The notes: generated from the sequence alone by a model not told the origin. A stretch of 41,253 nt of DNA from Streptomyces mesophilus (GCF_011044995.1 NZ_JAAKZW010000042.1:1-41253); one strand, 5' to 3'. Shown: positions 25,006 to 32,970, counted from the first letter of the stretch. Numbers and translations: made by a program.

Positions 25006-25060
25006 CGCTAAGGGTACGTAAGAAACTTTAGCTGTACTGAAGGCTCGCTGATCCTTAGCG
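25006..25060. promoter_or_regulatory. Inverted repeats in the lysG-lysE intergenic region
   Basis: CGCTAAGG (25006-25013) and CCTTAGCG (25053-25060) are perfect inverted copies 39 bases apart, and a related CTTTAGC (25026-25032) sits between them. They are plausible LysG binding half-sites. Confidence 0.5.
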
Positions 25061-25068
25061 TCGAAGGC

Positions 25069-25698
25069 ATGAACAGCGGACTTCTCCCGGCGGTCGGCGC
25101 CGGCTTCGGCACCGGACTCTCCTTGATCGTCGCCATCGGCGCACAGAACGCCTTCGTGCTGCGTCAGGGCGTGCGCGGACAGGCCGTGCTCCCGGTGGTC
25201 GCCATCTGCGCCGCATCCGACGCCGTCCTGATCGCCCTCGGAGTGGCCGGCCTCGGTGCCGTGGTCACCGCCTGGCCGCCCGCGATGACGGTCGTCGGCC
25301 TGGCGGGCGGCGCGTTCCTGAGCGGATACGGCGTGCTGGCCGCCCGGCGCGTGCTGCGTCCGGCGGACGGTGGCCAGGGGCTGCGGGCGCAGGGCGCGGG
25401 GACGCGTTCGATACGGGCCGCCGTGCTCACCTGCCTGGCGCTGACCTGGCTGAACCCGCATGTCTACCTGGACACGGTGCTGCTCCTCGGCTCGGTGGCC
25501 GCGCAGCGCGGGGACCTGCGGTGGGTGTTCGGCGCCGGCGCGATGCTCGGCAGCCTGGTGTGGTTCGCGGCCCTCGGGTACGGGGCGCGGCTGCTCAGCG
25601 GTGTCCTCGCGCGGCCGACGGCCTGGCGGGTGGTGGACGGCGCGGTGGCGGTGACGATGCTGGCCCTGGGCGGGATGCTGCTGTTGCGCACGCTGTGA
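25069..25698 (+). CDS. lysE: LysE/ArgO-family amino-acid exporter
   Basis: The 209-residue protein has six hydrophobic helices and the LysE signature near the start (GFGTGLSLIVAIGAQNAFVLRQGVRG), plus LTWLNPHVYLDTVLLLGSVAAQ in the middle, which includes the conserved NPHVYLDT. It exports lysine or arginine when internal levels rise. The divergent LysG-type activator supports this. The ATG at 25069 has GAAGG too close to be a normal ribosome site, so the mRNA may be nearly leaderless. The GNAT gene converges 22 bases after the stop. Confidence 0.93.
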   Translation: MNSGLLPAVGAGFGTGLSLIVAIGAQNAFVLRQGVRGQAVLPVVAICAASDAVLIALGVAGLGAVVTAWPPAMTVVGLAGGAFLSGYGVLAARRVLRPADGGQGLRAQGAGTRSIRAAVLTCLALTWLNPHVYLDTVLLLGSVAAQRGDLRWVFGAGAMLGSLVWFAALGYGARLLSGVLARPTAWRVVDGAVAVTMLALGGMLLLRTL

Positions 25699-25720
25699 GC
25701 ACGTACCGCAAGCCGTACCG

Positions 25721-26134
25721 CTACCCGCCGAACTCCCACGTCAGCACCGCGCACACCCCGTCCTGCCGCGCACCGGTCGCCCGGTACGTCGCCAGCGCCC
25801 CCTCGTTGTCCGTGTCCACCGGCACCCACATGTCGTAGCACCCCAGCTTCCGAGCCAGGGCGGCGAGTTCGCCGATGAGTGCCGTCGCGATCCCCCTGCG
25901 TCGGTACGGAGCGTCCACGCCCATCTCGTACAGGCACATCTCCACCCCCTTGTCGGGGTGATGGATCTCGATGCCGGTGACGAAGCCGGTGGGGACGCCG
26001 TCCTCGTACGCGAGGAACATGTGGTGGCCGCCGGCCGCGAGGAAGCGGCGGGTGGCCTCCTCGCGGGGCGGGGCGTCGAAGAGGTGGGCTGCTGCTGTCA
26101 CCTGGTCAACGTCGGTGGCGCGGCGGATGTCCAT
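25721..26134 (-). CDS. GNAT-family N-acetyltransferase, AAC(3)-I-like
   Basis: The 137-residue protein has the GNAT acetyl-CoA site RRRGIATALI at about 78-87, and its surrounding segments (LYEMGVDAPYRRRGIATAL, KLGCYDMWVPVDTDNEGALATYRATGAR) resemble AAC(3)-I aminoglycoside acetyltransferases. This is family similarity only; many such proteins do not act on drugs. Its first 37 bases overlap the 3' end of the DUF916 gene in another frame, with GAGGA right before the ATG, so it is probably translationally coupled to that gene and is the last gene of the WxL transcript. Confidence 0.83.
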   Translation of the reverse strand: MDIRRATDVDQVTAAAHLFDAPPREEATRRFLAAGGHHMFLAYEDGVPTGFVTGIEIHHPDKGVEMCLYEMGVDAPYRRRGIATALIGELAALARKLGCYDMWVPVDTDNEGALATYRATGARQDGVCAVLTWEFGG

Positions 26135-27201
26135 TCCTCATCGGTATCACGGGAGTCGGCGGACTTCGGGGTTCCGCGCAGACGGGACCTCAGCCGGCGC
26201 CACAGCGCGCGCGGACCGCCCGCGCGGCGGATCCGGCGGCCGACCCAGACCAGCAGGGCCAGCGTGAAGAGTGCGCCGAGGGCCGGCCAGGGCACGGCCA
26301 GGAAGGAGGTCTCGCGCGTCGTCTGCGCCACCTTCGGCTCGTCGAACGCGCCGGCCTTCGCCTTCACCGTCACCCAGTCCAACTGGGGTGAGCCCGCCCA
26401 GGGTTCGGTGAACTCCACGCGCTGGCCGGGCAGCAGCTCCAGCTTCAGGGCGCGAGGGCGCTGGGTCAGGACGTCGCGCCCGAACAGGCCCTCCGCGGAG
26501 AGCTGGATCGTGGGGCGCAGACGGACGTTGCCGCGGTTGACCAGGACGTAGCGGACCGTGGCCTTGGCGTCCGAGACCCAGGGGATCAGGGGAGCGGCGC
26601 GATCGACCGAGACCGACTCGACCGCCAGGTCGGGTGCGAGAGGCCCGCTGACCCGCAGATACATCCGCGCGCCGACCGAACGCTGCACGCCCACCTGGAC
26701 CTTGTCCTTCTTGCGGATGCTCTCCACCTTGGTGTTGAGCGCCACGATGCCGCCGATGTGATCACCGGGGGTGGCGTCGGCGGGCACCTTGAGGCGGAAC
26801 GGGATGTCCACCCGCTGGTGCGCCTCGACCGTGAGGGTGGTGTCCCGGGCGGCGTCGTTCTTGCCGAGCAGCATCCACGTGCCGACATCCGTCGGCTCGC
26901 GCTCCACCGGCAGCAGCGCGAACGCGCCGCCTTGCGGGGTGTTGATCGCGTCCGTGGCGAAGACCCGGAAGGTGAGGGCCTCATCCGAGGTGTTGGCGAT
27001 GGTGACGCTGTCCTCGATCTCGCCGCCCGGGTCCGCCTCATGGGCGAAGTACTCGCGGGTGCGCTTGTCCGAGCCCTCCGGCGGTGTGGGGAAGACCGCC
27101 CAGGTGCCGTTGTCCGCCGCGCGGGCGGTGGTCGGCGGTCCTGTGAGGGTGATGAGCAGGCCGACCACTGCGGCCACGATCAACGCGTACGGTCTGGTCA
27201 T
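26098..27201 (-). CDS. DUF916-type (WxL-interacting) membrane-anchored surface protein
   Basis: The 367-residue protein has a signal peptide (IVAAVVGLLITLTGPPTTARA), two immunoglobulin-like beta domains and one C-terminal helix (VPWPALGALFTLALLVWVG) followed by a basic cytoplasmic tail. The N-terminal segment TWAVFPTPPEG...YFAHEADPGGEIEDSVTIANTSDEALTFRVFATDA is typical of DUF916, the peptidoglycan-binding domain of WxL-interacting proteins. Those pair with WxL surface proteins in Firmicutes, and a WxL-like gene lies immediately upstream here, 91 bases away with a hairpin between. A cell-wall binding or scaffold role is inferred. Confidence 0.82.
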   Translation of the reverse strand: MTRPYALIVAAVVGLLITLTGPPTTARAADNGTWAVFPTPPEGSDKRTREYFAHEADPGGEIEDSVTIANTSDEALTFRVFATDAINTPQGGAFALLPVEREPTDVGTWMLLGKNDAARDTTLTVEAHQRVDIPFRLKVPADATPGDHIGGIVALNTKVESIRKKDKVQVGVQRSVGARMYLRVSGPLAPDLAVESVSVDRAAPLIPWVSDAKATVRYVLVNRGNVRLRPTIQLSAEGLFGRDVLTQRPRALKLELLPGQRVEFTEPWAGSPQLDWVTVKAKAGAFDEPKVAQTTRETSFLAVPWPALGALFTLALLVWVGRRIRRAGGPRALWRRLRSRLRGTPKSADSRDTDEEWTSAAPPTLTR

Positions 27202-27235
27202 GCCTGCTCCAAGAAGCCTGAGTCGTACGGGAGTT

Positions 27236-27283
27236 GGGGCGGGGCACGCCCTGAAGTGACCGAGCCGGAGCGCGCCCCGCCCC
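27236..27283 (-). terminator. Intercistronic hairpin between WxL and DUF916 genes
   Basis: GGGGCGGGGCACGC (27236-27249) and GCGCGCCCCGCCCC (27270-27283) form a 14-bp stem with one mismatch, ten bases after the WxL stop on the minus strand. It could be a partial terminator or a 3'-end stabiliser that makes the first protein more abundant. Confidence 0.6.
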
Positions 27284-27292
27284 CTTGCGGGG

Positions 27293-28621
27293 TTACGCCA
27301 TGGAGAACGTGACGACCGACTGATAGGCGTCCGCGAACATGAACGGCGGAAGCTTCAGCGAGGCACCACCGCCGACCGCGAACTCGCCACCGGTCAGCTC
27401 CTCACCGCCGGGCGCCTGGGAGGCGACCTGCTTCGGTGTGTCCGTGATCGCACCGGCCGCGCCCACAGCGCATGGGCTCGGGCTGTCCGGGTTGGTCACG
27501 GCGCAGGTCGGCGCGATGGTGAGCGCCGCTGTGTTCATCGCGTGCCCGGTGGCCGTGTTGAGGAACGGTGTCCTCGTCACGGTCACGTCCCAGCCGAGGC
27601 TGCCACCGCGGAAGTCCTGTACGGCGGCGGCGTTGAAGGTGCCCGTCACCGTCTGGGACTTGCCGTTGATGGTGATCGAGCCCAGGTCGAGCGTGGGCAG
27701 ACCGCCCGCGGGTCCGATCGCCAGAGCGCCCGGAAGCACCTCGATGTCGACAGGGTGCGGCACGCCTTCGATCGGGGTGACCCAGACGAAGGCCTTGCCC
27801 GGGGTGGCGCCGATCCGGATGCTGTCCGCCTTGGTGGTGACCGTGAGCGAACAGGTCGCGTTACCGGCCGCGTCCGCCGTTCCCGTACCGGTGTCGGTGT
27901 CCACGCCGGCCAGGGACGCGGTACAAGTCACCGGCCCTGGTGCGAAGTTGACACCAGTCGCCGTCACGGCCGTCCCCGGACCACCGTTGTTCGGGGTCAG
28001 TTTGGTCGTGGTCGGCACGGTCGGCACCGGGATCTGGTTGGTGACGATGGCGACCTTCGGCGCGTTCGCCGTGCACGTGGTTTCCTGCGCGCCCAGCGGC
28101 GGGTTGGTGATCGTGGTGATGGTCTTGGACGAATCCGCCAGCCACTTGATGGCACCCGGGCTCGCGGACGCCGGGATGGTGATCGGCGCGTTGTTGGTCC
28201 AGGGCGCGATCGACGGCTCACCGTTCGCCGGGACGGTCTGCGGGTCCTGAACGGCGCCGGTGACGGTCACCTTGGTGCCGGCCGGGATCCCCGCGTTCTC
28301 CAGCTCGAAGGTGACCGACGGCGTCATCGTCAGCGTCAGCTGCAACGGCACCGTCACGCCGGTCGGCGAGGGTGTCACCTTGACCGAACCGGCCGGCAGG
28401 ACATCGCCCGGCTGTACCTCGTCCGGCACCTCCACCGTGTACGTGGAGTTCATGTCGCGCGGGTTCGGCGACGGAGAGCCCGGTGGCAGCTGGCAGTGCA
28501 TGCTGGCCGTGGCGGTGCCCGTCACGGCGCTCGCGGGGGCCGCGAGCCCCACGACACCCGCCCCCACGGCTAGGGCCAGCGCTCCCACGCAGGCCAGACT
28601 TCGCTTACGGGTCGTTCTCAC
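27293..28621 (-). CDS. Secreted WxL-like surface protein
   Basis: The 442-residue product starts at GTG 28621 (VRTTRKRS) with AAGGGGG upstream and has a signal peptide ending near ASA (residue 32). The mature part is rich in Thr, Pro and Gly. A middle segment (VPTTTKLTPNNGGPGTAVTATG, VTCTASLAGVDTDTGTGTADAAGNATCSLTV) looks like an IPT/neocarzinostatin-type beta domain with paired cysteines. The C-terminal third resembles a WxL domain: DFRGGSLGWDVTVT gives the first tryptophan motif, and the end AYQSVVTFSMA has the second motif with Phe instead of Trp. No sortase motif or anchor is present. With the DUF916 protein downstream, non-covalent wall attachment is the likely role. The family assignment is by motif, not alignment. 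Confidence 0.72.
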   Translation of the reverse strand: MRTTRKRSLACVGALALAVGAGVVGLAAPASAVTGTATASMHCQLPPGSPSPNPRDMNSTYTVEVPDEVQPGDVLPAGSVKVTPSPTGVTVPLQLTLTMTPSVTFELENAGIPAGTKVTVTGAVQDPQTVPANGEPSIAPWTNNAPITIPASASPGAIKWLADSSKTITTITNPPLGAQETTCTANAPKVAIVTNQIPVPTVPTTTKLTPNNGGPGTAVTATGVNFAPGPVTCTASLAGVDTDTGTGTADAAGNATCSLTVTTKADSIRIGATPGKAFVWVTPIEGVPHPVDIEVLPGALAIGPAGGLPTLDLGSITINGKSQTVTGTFNAAAVQDFRGGSLGWDVTVTRTPFLNTATGHAMNTAALTIAPTCAVTNPDSPSPCAVGAAGAITDTPKQVASQAPGGEELTGGEFAVGGGASLKLPPFMFADAYQSVVTFSMA

Positions 28622-28690
28622 TGGGTGGTGCCCCCTTGGGTCGTGATCCTCGTATGCGATACGGCAGTTGGGCAGCCGTAAGTGATCACA

Positions 28691-28795
28691 GGAGGTGTCG
28701 GCCCAAGGCATTGAGTGCTTACATGGGACCGGCACTCCTGTGCCGACGGACCGGCCACCCTTGACCTGTTGGCGCGGGAAAGGGTGGCCGGTTTG
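28691..28795 (+). ncRNA. Candidate structured small RNA
   Basis: This gene-free segment folds into two consecutive stem-loops. The first pairs 28691-28710 with 28716-28738: GGAG/CTCC, TGTCGG/CCGGCA, CCCA/TGGG and AGGCA/TGCTT around loop TTGAG. The second is a perfect 13-bp stem, ACCGGCCACCCTT (28750-28762) with AAGGGTGGCCGGT (28780-28792), followed by TTTGGT, which is terminator-like on the plus strand. The 3' arm of the first stem can instead pair downstream (CGGCAC/GTGCCG, 28730-28745). No clear promoter is seen. It may instead be part of the leader of the WxL gene on the minus strand. Confidence 0.4.
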
Positions 28796-29105
28796 GTATG
28801 TGGTGCGGCTCGTTGCTCATGGCTGTGGTGCGGTGGTCGCATTAGCGCGCCAGGTGCCGGAGATGTCAATGACATGTGAAGGTCGCCGGGGACCACGTTT
28901 GACGGTCCGTCAGGTGTGAAAGCGCTCCCATTCTGATATGCCCCCTATGTCCGCAGTAAGGTGCGCTTTAGGTGGCCCGTTACCGAAGGAGCGCCACGTA
29001 CTGCGTCTGCGGTACGCCGCGCACGTCTCCTACCTCTGGGGGAGGCCCGGGGTCTCCGTCCGGCGGGGGCCGCGGTTGTCACAGCGTCCGCTTACGCTCG
29101 TAGGC
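28796..29105. other. Regulatory region upstream of the hydrolase-ABC operon
   Basis: There is no gene here. Three symmetric sites lie within 70 bases: ATGTCA-A-TGACAT (28863-28875), TGACGG-T-CCGTCA (28900-28912), and TGTGAAAGCGCTCCCA (28915-28930), whose AGCGCTCCCA half resembles LacI-family (CebR-like) operators of Streptomyces. TACGCT at 29093-29098 is a -10-like box seven bases before the ATG at 29106. Confidence 0.45.
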
Positions 29106-31751
29106 ATGGATCTTCGACTGCCCGCGCTGAAGCGTGCCCGGACACGCCCCCGACGGCTCGCCGCCGCGGGGGCCGCGCTCGCGGTGCTCGTGGGCGCCGG
29201 CACCTGGACCGCCGTGGCGACCGCCGACGACAAGCCCGCCGTGCACCGCGCGGACGCGCTGATGCAGATGGACGGGGCGCGGATCGACACCTCGTACTTC
29301 ACGGCGGGCGGCAGTGACACCAAGCGCCCCGCCGTCCTGATCGGACACGGCTTCGGCGGCAGCAAGAAGGATGTCCGGGCCCAGGCCGAGCGGCTCGCCG
29401 AGCGCGGCTATGCGGTGCTCACGTGGTCGGCGCGCGGCTTCGGCAAGTCCACCGGCAAGATCGGGCTGAACGATCCGAAGGCCGAGGTCGCCGATGTCTC
29501 GCGCATGATCGACTGGCTGGCGAAGCGCCCCGAGGTCCAGCTCGACAAGAGCGGCGACCCGCGCGTGGGCGTGACCGGCGCCTCCTACGGCGGCGCGATC
29601 TCCCTGCTCGCGGCCGGACACGACGAGCGCGTCGACGCGATCGCGCCGCTCATCACGTACTGGAATCTGTCGGACGCCCTGTTTCCGAACGGGGTCCTGA
29701 AGAAGCTCTGGGCGGGATACTTCCTGTCCACCGGCGGCGGCTGCGACAAGTTCGAGCAGCAGATCTGTGAGATGTACAACCGCGTCGCGGTCGCGGGCAA
29801 GCCCGACGCGAAGGCGGAGCGGCTCCTTGAGGAGCGCAGCCCGTCCGCGGTCGGCGACCGGATCAAGGTGCCCGCGCTGATCCTGCAGGGCCAGACCGAC
29901 TCGCTGTTCCCGCTCGGCCACGCCGATGCGATGGCGAAGGCCATAGGGGACAACGGAGGACCGGTCGCCGTCGACTGGATCGCCGGCGGCCACGACGGCG
30001 GCGACATGGAGGCCCCGCGGGCCGACGGCCGCGTGGCCGGCTGGTTCGACCGCTACCTCAAGCAGGACAAGGGCGCCGACACCGGTCCCGCGTTCCGGGT
30101 GACCCGTACCGGGGGAGTGGACTCCACCGACGGACGGGCGCAGCTCAGGGGCGCGACCGACGGGCAGTACCCGGGGCTCGACAGCGGCATGAAGACCGTC
30201 GAGCTGAACAAGGGCACCAAGTCCCTGGACAATCCGGCGGGTTCGAGCCCGCCCGCGATCTCCACGGTGCCCGGCCTCGGCGGCGGTCTGAGCCAGCTGT
30301 CCTCGCTCGGGCTCGGCGGGCTCTCGCTCGACTTCCCCGGCCAGTTCGCGGCCTTCGACTCGGCGCCGCTGGAGAAGGACCTGCAGATCACCGGCTCGCC
30401 CACCGCGAAGGTACGGGTGCAGTCCGACTCCGGCGAGGCGGTGCTCTTCGCGAAGGTGTACGACGTGGGGCCCGACGGGCGGCAGCAGGTGCTGCCCTCG
30501 CAGCTCGTCTCGCCGATCAGGGTCACCGACGCCGAGGAAGGCCGCGAGGTCGACCTCACGCTGCCCGCGATCGACCATGAGGTGCGGTCGGGGCACAAGC
30601 TGCGCCTCGCCCTCTCCTCCACGGACCTCGGCTATGCCTCTCCCGTCGAGCCCGCCACGTACAAGGTGACCCTGCTCGACGACCTGAGCGTGCCCACGGC
30701 GCCCGGTGTGAAGACCGCCGCCGCGCCGCTGCCCGCCTGGGTGTGGGCGCTGCCGCTGGTGGGCGTGGTGCTCGCGGCAGGGCTCCTGTTCACCGCCCGG
30801 CGCCGCGTGGCCGCACCGCCCGCGGACCCCGAGCTGGCCGAAGTGCCGCTGCAGATCACCGACTTGAGCAAGAAGTACGGCAAGTCCGACCGGTATTCCG
30901 TACGGGATCTGGGCTTCCGCGTCGAGAAGGGCCAGGTCCTCGGGCTGCTCGGACCGAACGGCGCGGGCAAGACCACCACCCTGCGCATGCTCATGGGCCT
31001 GATCACCCCCGACGCCGGAGAGATCCGCGTCTTCGGGCACGCGATCCGGCCCGGCGCCCCGGTCCTGTCCCGGGTGGGCGCGTTCGTCGAGGGCGCGGGC
31101 TTCCTGCCGCACCTGAGCGGACGGGAGAACCTGGAGCTGTACTGGGCCGCGACCGGCCGTCCCGCCGAAGACGCCCATATCGAGGACGCGTTGGAGATCG
31201 CCGGCCTCGGCGACGCCCTCGCCCGCGCCGTGCGCACGTACTCGCAGGGCATGCGCCAGCGCCTCGCCATCGCCCAGGCCATGCTCGGCCTGCCGGACCT
31301 GCTGATCCTCGACGAGCCCACCAACGGACTCGACCCGCCGCAGATCCGCGAGATGCGCGAGGTGATGATCCGGTACGCGGCCGCCGGGCGCACCGTCATC
31401 GTCTCCAGCCATCTGCTCTCCGAGGTCGAGCAGTCCTGTACGCATCTGGTCGTCATGGACCGGGGGCGGCTCGTACAGGCCGGACCCGTCGCCGAGATCG
31501 TCGGCTCGGGCGAGACGCTCCTCGTGTCCACGGCCGAGCCCGTGACGGAGGCCGTGGCCGAGAAGATCGACTCCCTGCCCGGCATCGGCTCCGCGGCGAT
31601 CGCGGAGAGCGGTCTGCTCGTACGGCTCGACGGCGCGAGCGTGACCGACCTGCTCACCGAACTCCTGCGCCTCGAAGTACCGGTGACCGGTGTCGGACCG
31701 CACCGCCGCCTCGAGGACGCGTTCCTGAACCTGATCGGAGGCTCGGCATGA
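29106..31751 (+). CDS. Exported alpha/beta hydrolase (S15/CocE-like) fused to a cytoplasmic ABC ATPase
   Basis: The 881-residue protein joins two enzymes across the membrane. A signal-anchor helix (about 18-40) leads to an extracytoplasmic alpha/beta hydrolase: oxyanion segment GHGFGGSK, nucleophile Ser160 in TGASYGG, Asp265 in LQGQTDSLFPL and His296 in AGGHDGG. Cys213 and Cys221 could form a disulfide. A beta-sandwich (about 415-530) typical of X-Pro dipeptidyl-peptidase/CocE hydrolases follows, then a second helix (545-563), then an ABC ATPase: Walker A GPNGAGKTT (616-624), signature YSQGMRQR (712-719), Walker B LLILDEP, H-loop His769. The ATG at 29106 has no good ribosome site and may be leaderless; an upstream start would put 56 basic residues before the anchor. 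The permease gene overlaps its stop (ATGA), so the three parts form one exporter. The substrate is unknown. Confidence 0.9.
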   Translation: MDLRLPALKRARTRPRRLAAAGAALAVLVGAGTWTAVATADDKPAVHRADALMQMDGARIDTSYFTAGGSDTKRPAVLIGHGFGGSKKDVRAQAERLAERGYAVLTWSARGFGKSTGKIGLNDPKAEVADVSRMIDWLAKRPEVQLDKSGDPRVGVTGASYGGAISLLAAGHDERVDAIAPLITYWNLSDALFPNGVLKKLWAGYFLSTGGGCDKFEQQICEMYNRVAVAGKPDAKAERLLEERSPSAVGDRIKVPALILQGQTDSLFPLGHADAMAKAIGDNGGPVAVDWIAGGHDGGDMEAPRADGRVAGWFDRYLKQDKGADTGPAFRVTRTGGVDSTDGRAQLRGATDGQYPGLDSGMKTVELNKGTKSLDNPAGSSPPAISTVPGLGGGLSQLSSLGLGGLSLDFPGQFAAFDSAPLEKDLQITGSPTAKVRVQSDSGEAVLFAKVYDVGPDGRQQVLPSQLVSPIRVTDAEEGREVDLTLPAIDHEVRSGHKLRLALSSTDLGYASPVEPATYKVTLLDDLSVPTAPGVKTAAAPLPAWVWALPLVGVVLAAGLLFTARRRVAAPPADPELAEVPLQITDLSKKYGKSDRYSVRDLGFRVEKGQVLGLLGPNGAGKTTTLRMLMGLITPDAGEIRVFGHAIRPGAPVLSRVGAFVEGAGFLPHLSGRENLELYWAATGRPAEDAHIEDALEIAGLGDALARAVRTYSQGMRQRLAIAQAMLGLPDLLILDEPTNGLDPPQIREMREVMIRYAAAGRTVIVSSHLLSEVEQSCTHLVVMDRGRLVQAGPVAEIVGSGETLLVSTAEPVTEAVAEKIDSLPGIGSAAIAESGLLVRLDGASVTDLLTELLRLEVPVTGVGPHRRLEDAFLNLIGGSA

Positions 31752-32614
31752 GCACTGAGGTGAAGCCGGCCGAGGCCGCACCCGGCTACCGCGCCCGACG
31801 CACCCTGCCCTTCCGGGTGGAGGCGCTGCGCCAGCTGAAACGCCGCCGCACGCTGGTGATGGCCGGGATCCTGACGGTCCTCCCCTTCGTCCTGGTCGCG
31901 GCCTTCGCGATCGGCGGCACCCCCGACGGGGACGGCGACCGCGGCCCGACCCTGATGCAGACGGCCACCGAATCCGGCGCCAACTTCGCGGCGACCTGCC
32001 TCTTCGTCTCGGCCGGGTTCCTGCTCGTGGTGCCCGTCGCGCTGTTCCACGGCGACACCGTGGCCTCCGAGGCCAGCTGGTCCTCGCTGCGCTATCTGCT
32101 CGCGGCGCCCGTGCCGCGCGCCCGGCTCCTGTGGAGCAAGCTCGCGGTGGCGCTGGCGTTCAGCGCGGCGGCGATGCTGCTGCTCCCCCTGGTCGCACTC
32201 GTCGTGGGCACGGCGGCGTACGGCTGGGGTCCCCTGCAACTCCCCACCGGCGGCGGGATCGGGGCGGGGGAGTCGGCCGGACGGCTCCTGATCGTGGTCG
32301 TGTACGTATTCGTGTCCCAACTGGTCACCGCGGGCCTCGCGTTCTGGCTCTCCGTGAAGACCGACGCCCCGCTCGGCGCGGTCGGCGGCGCGGTGGGCCT
32401 GACCATCGTCGGCAACGTCCTCGACGCGGTCACCGCACTCGGCGACTGGCGCGATGTGCTGCCCGCGCACTGGCAGTTCGCGTGGATCGACGCGCTCCAG
32501 CCCAAGCTGGAGTGGGGCGGGATGCTCCAGGGCGCGGCGGTCTCAGTCACGTACGCGGTGGTCCTGATCGCGCTCGCGTTCCGGGCGTTCTCGCGGAAGG
32601 ACATCGTGTCCTGA
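31748..32614 (+). CDS. ABC-2 type permease partner of the hydrolase-ATPase
   Basis: The 288-residue protein has six hydrophobic helices and the ABC-2 layout: an N-terminal amphipathic LPFRVEALRQLKRRRTLVMAG, helix 1, a conserved FHGDTVASEASWSSLRYLLAAPVPRARLLWSKLA segment linking helices 2 and 3, and a C-terminal ALAFRAFSRKDIVS. Such permeases dimerise and pair with two copies of the ATPase. The ATG at 31748 overlaps the previous stop, giving coupled and stoichiometric translation. The extracytoplasmic hydrolase on the partner suggests the exported molecule, or something next to it, is cut outside the membrane. Confidence 0.9.
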   Translation: MSTEVKPAEAAPGYRARRTLPFRVEALRQLKRRRTLVMAGILTVLPFVLVAAFAIGGTPDGDGDRGPTLMQTATESGANFAATCLFVSAGFLLVVPVALFHGDTVASEASWSSLRYLLAAPVPRARLLWSKLAVALAFSAAAMLLLPLVALVVGTAAYGWGPLQLPTGGGIGAGESAGRLLIVVVYVFVSQLVTAGLAFWLSVKTDAPLGAVGGAVGLTIVGNVLDAVTALGDWRDVLPAHWQFAWIDALQPKLEWGGMLQGAAVSVTYAVVLIALAFRAFSRKDIVS

Positions 32615-32680
32615 ACACCACCGTTCGGGGCGGGGCCAGCCGGTCGCGTACGCGGTGAAGGCGGCCCAGGCCGTGGGTTT

Positions 32681-32750
32681 GAGAGGGGGACCCGCTGTCG
32701 CGCCATTTGGTGCGAAACGGACAGTGTGCGAGACATTGGGTCCCCCTCTC
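32681..32750. repeat. Perfect 13-bp inverted repeat with 44-bp spacer
   Basis: GAGAGGGGGACCC (32681-32693) and GGGTCCCCCTCTC (32738-32750) are exact inverted copies. An inner CTGTC/GACAG pair extends the fold. It lies 67 bases after the permease stop and may be its terminator, although the loop is unusually long. Confidence 0.7.
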
Positions 32751-32806
32751 GGGTTCTCCGGATAGGTGGGGGCAACCAGCCGTCCAGGGGCGGACGTTAT
32801 GGTTCC

Positions 32807-32869
32807 GCGATTGGGGTGATCGGTCCGTCGTCGGGTTGTGACCGGGGCGCGATCTTCGTTATCGGTCCG
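32807..32869 (+). repeat. Two 21-bp imperfect direct repeats 42 bp apart
   Basis: GCGAT-N5-T-N-ATCGGTCCG occurs at 32807-32827 and 32849-32869; the first and last parts are identical and only the middle differs. A third partial copy (GCGATCGG) begins at 32869. The 42-bp period is close to four helical turns. They lie 100-165 bp before the VWA gene and look like regulator sites. Confidence 0.6.
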
Positions 32870-32970
32870 CGATCGGCGTTGCCGCATCGCAACCCTTCCG
32901 CAATAGGCCGGACCGCACATTCCTGAAGTCCCCTGCGTCACAGTCACAAGACCGATGACCGAGGGGGCAC

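Noticed and set aside
28691..28792. Possible tRNA or known riboswitch
   Set aside because: There is no cloverleaf, no T-loop GTTCRANNC sequence, and no match to riboswitch consensus that I recall.
28695..28919. Short plus-strand frame in the WxL/hydrolase gap
   Set aside because: It has no ribosome site and is interrupted by strong hairpins; RNA structure explains the segment better.
29079..31781. 900-codon minus-strand frame opposite the hydrolase-ABC gene
   Set aside because: It is a shadow frame; the plus strand carries complete hydrolase and ABC motifs.
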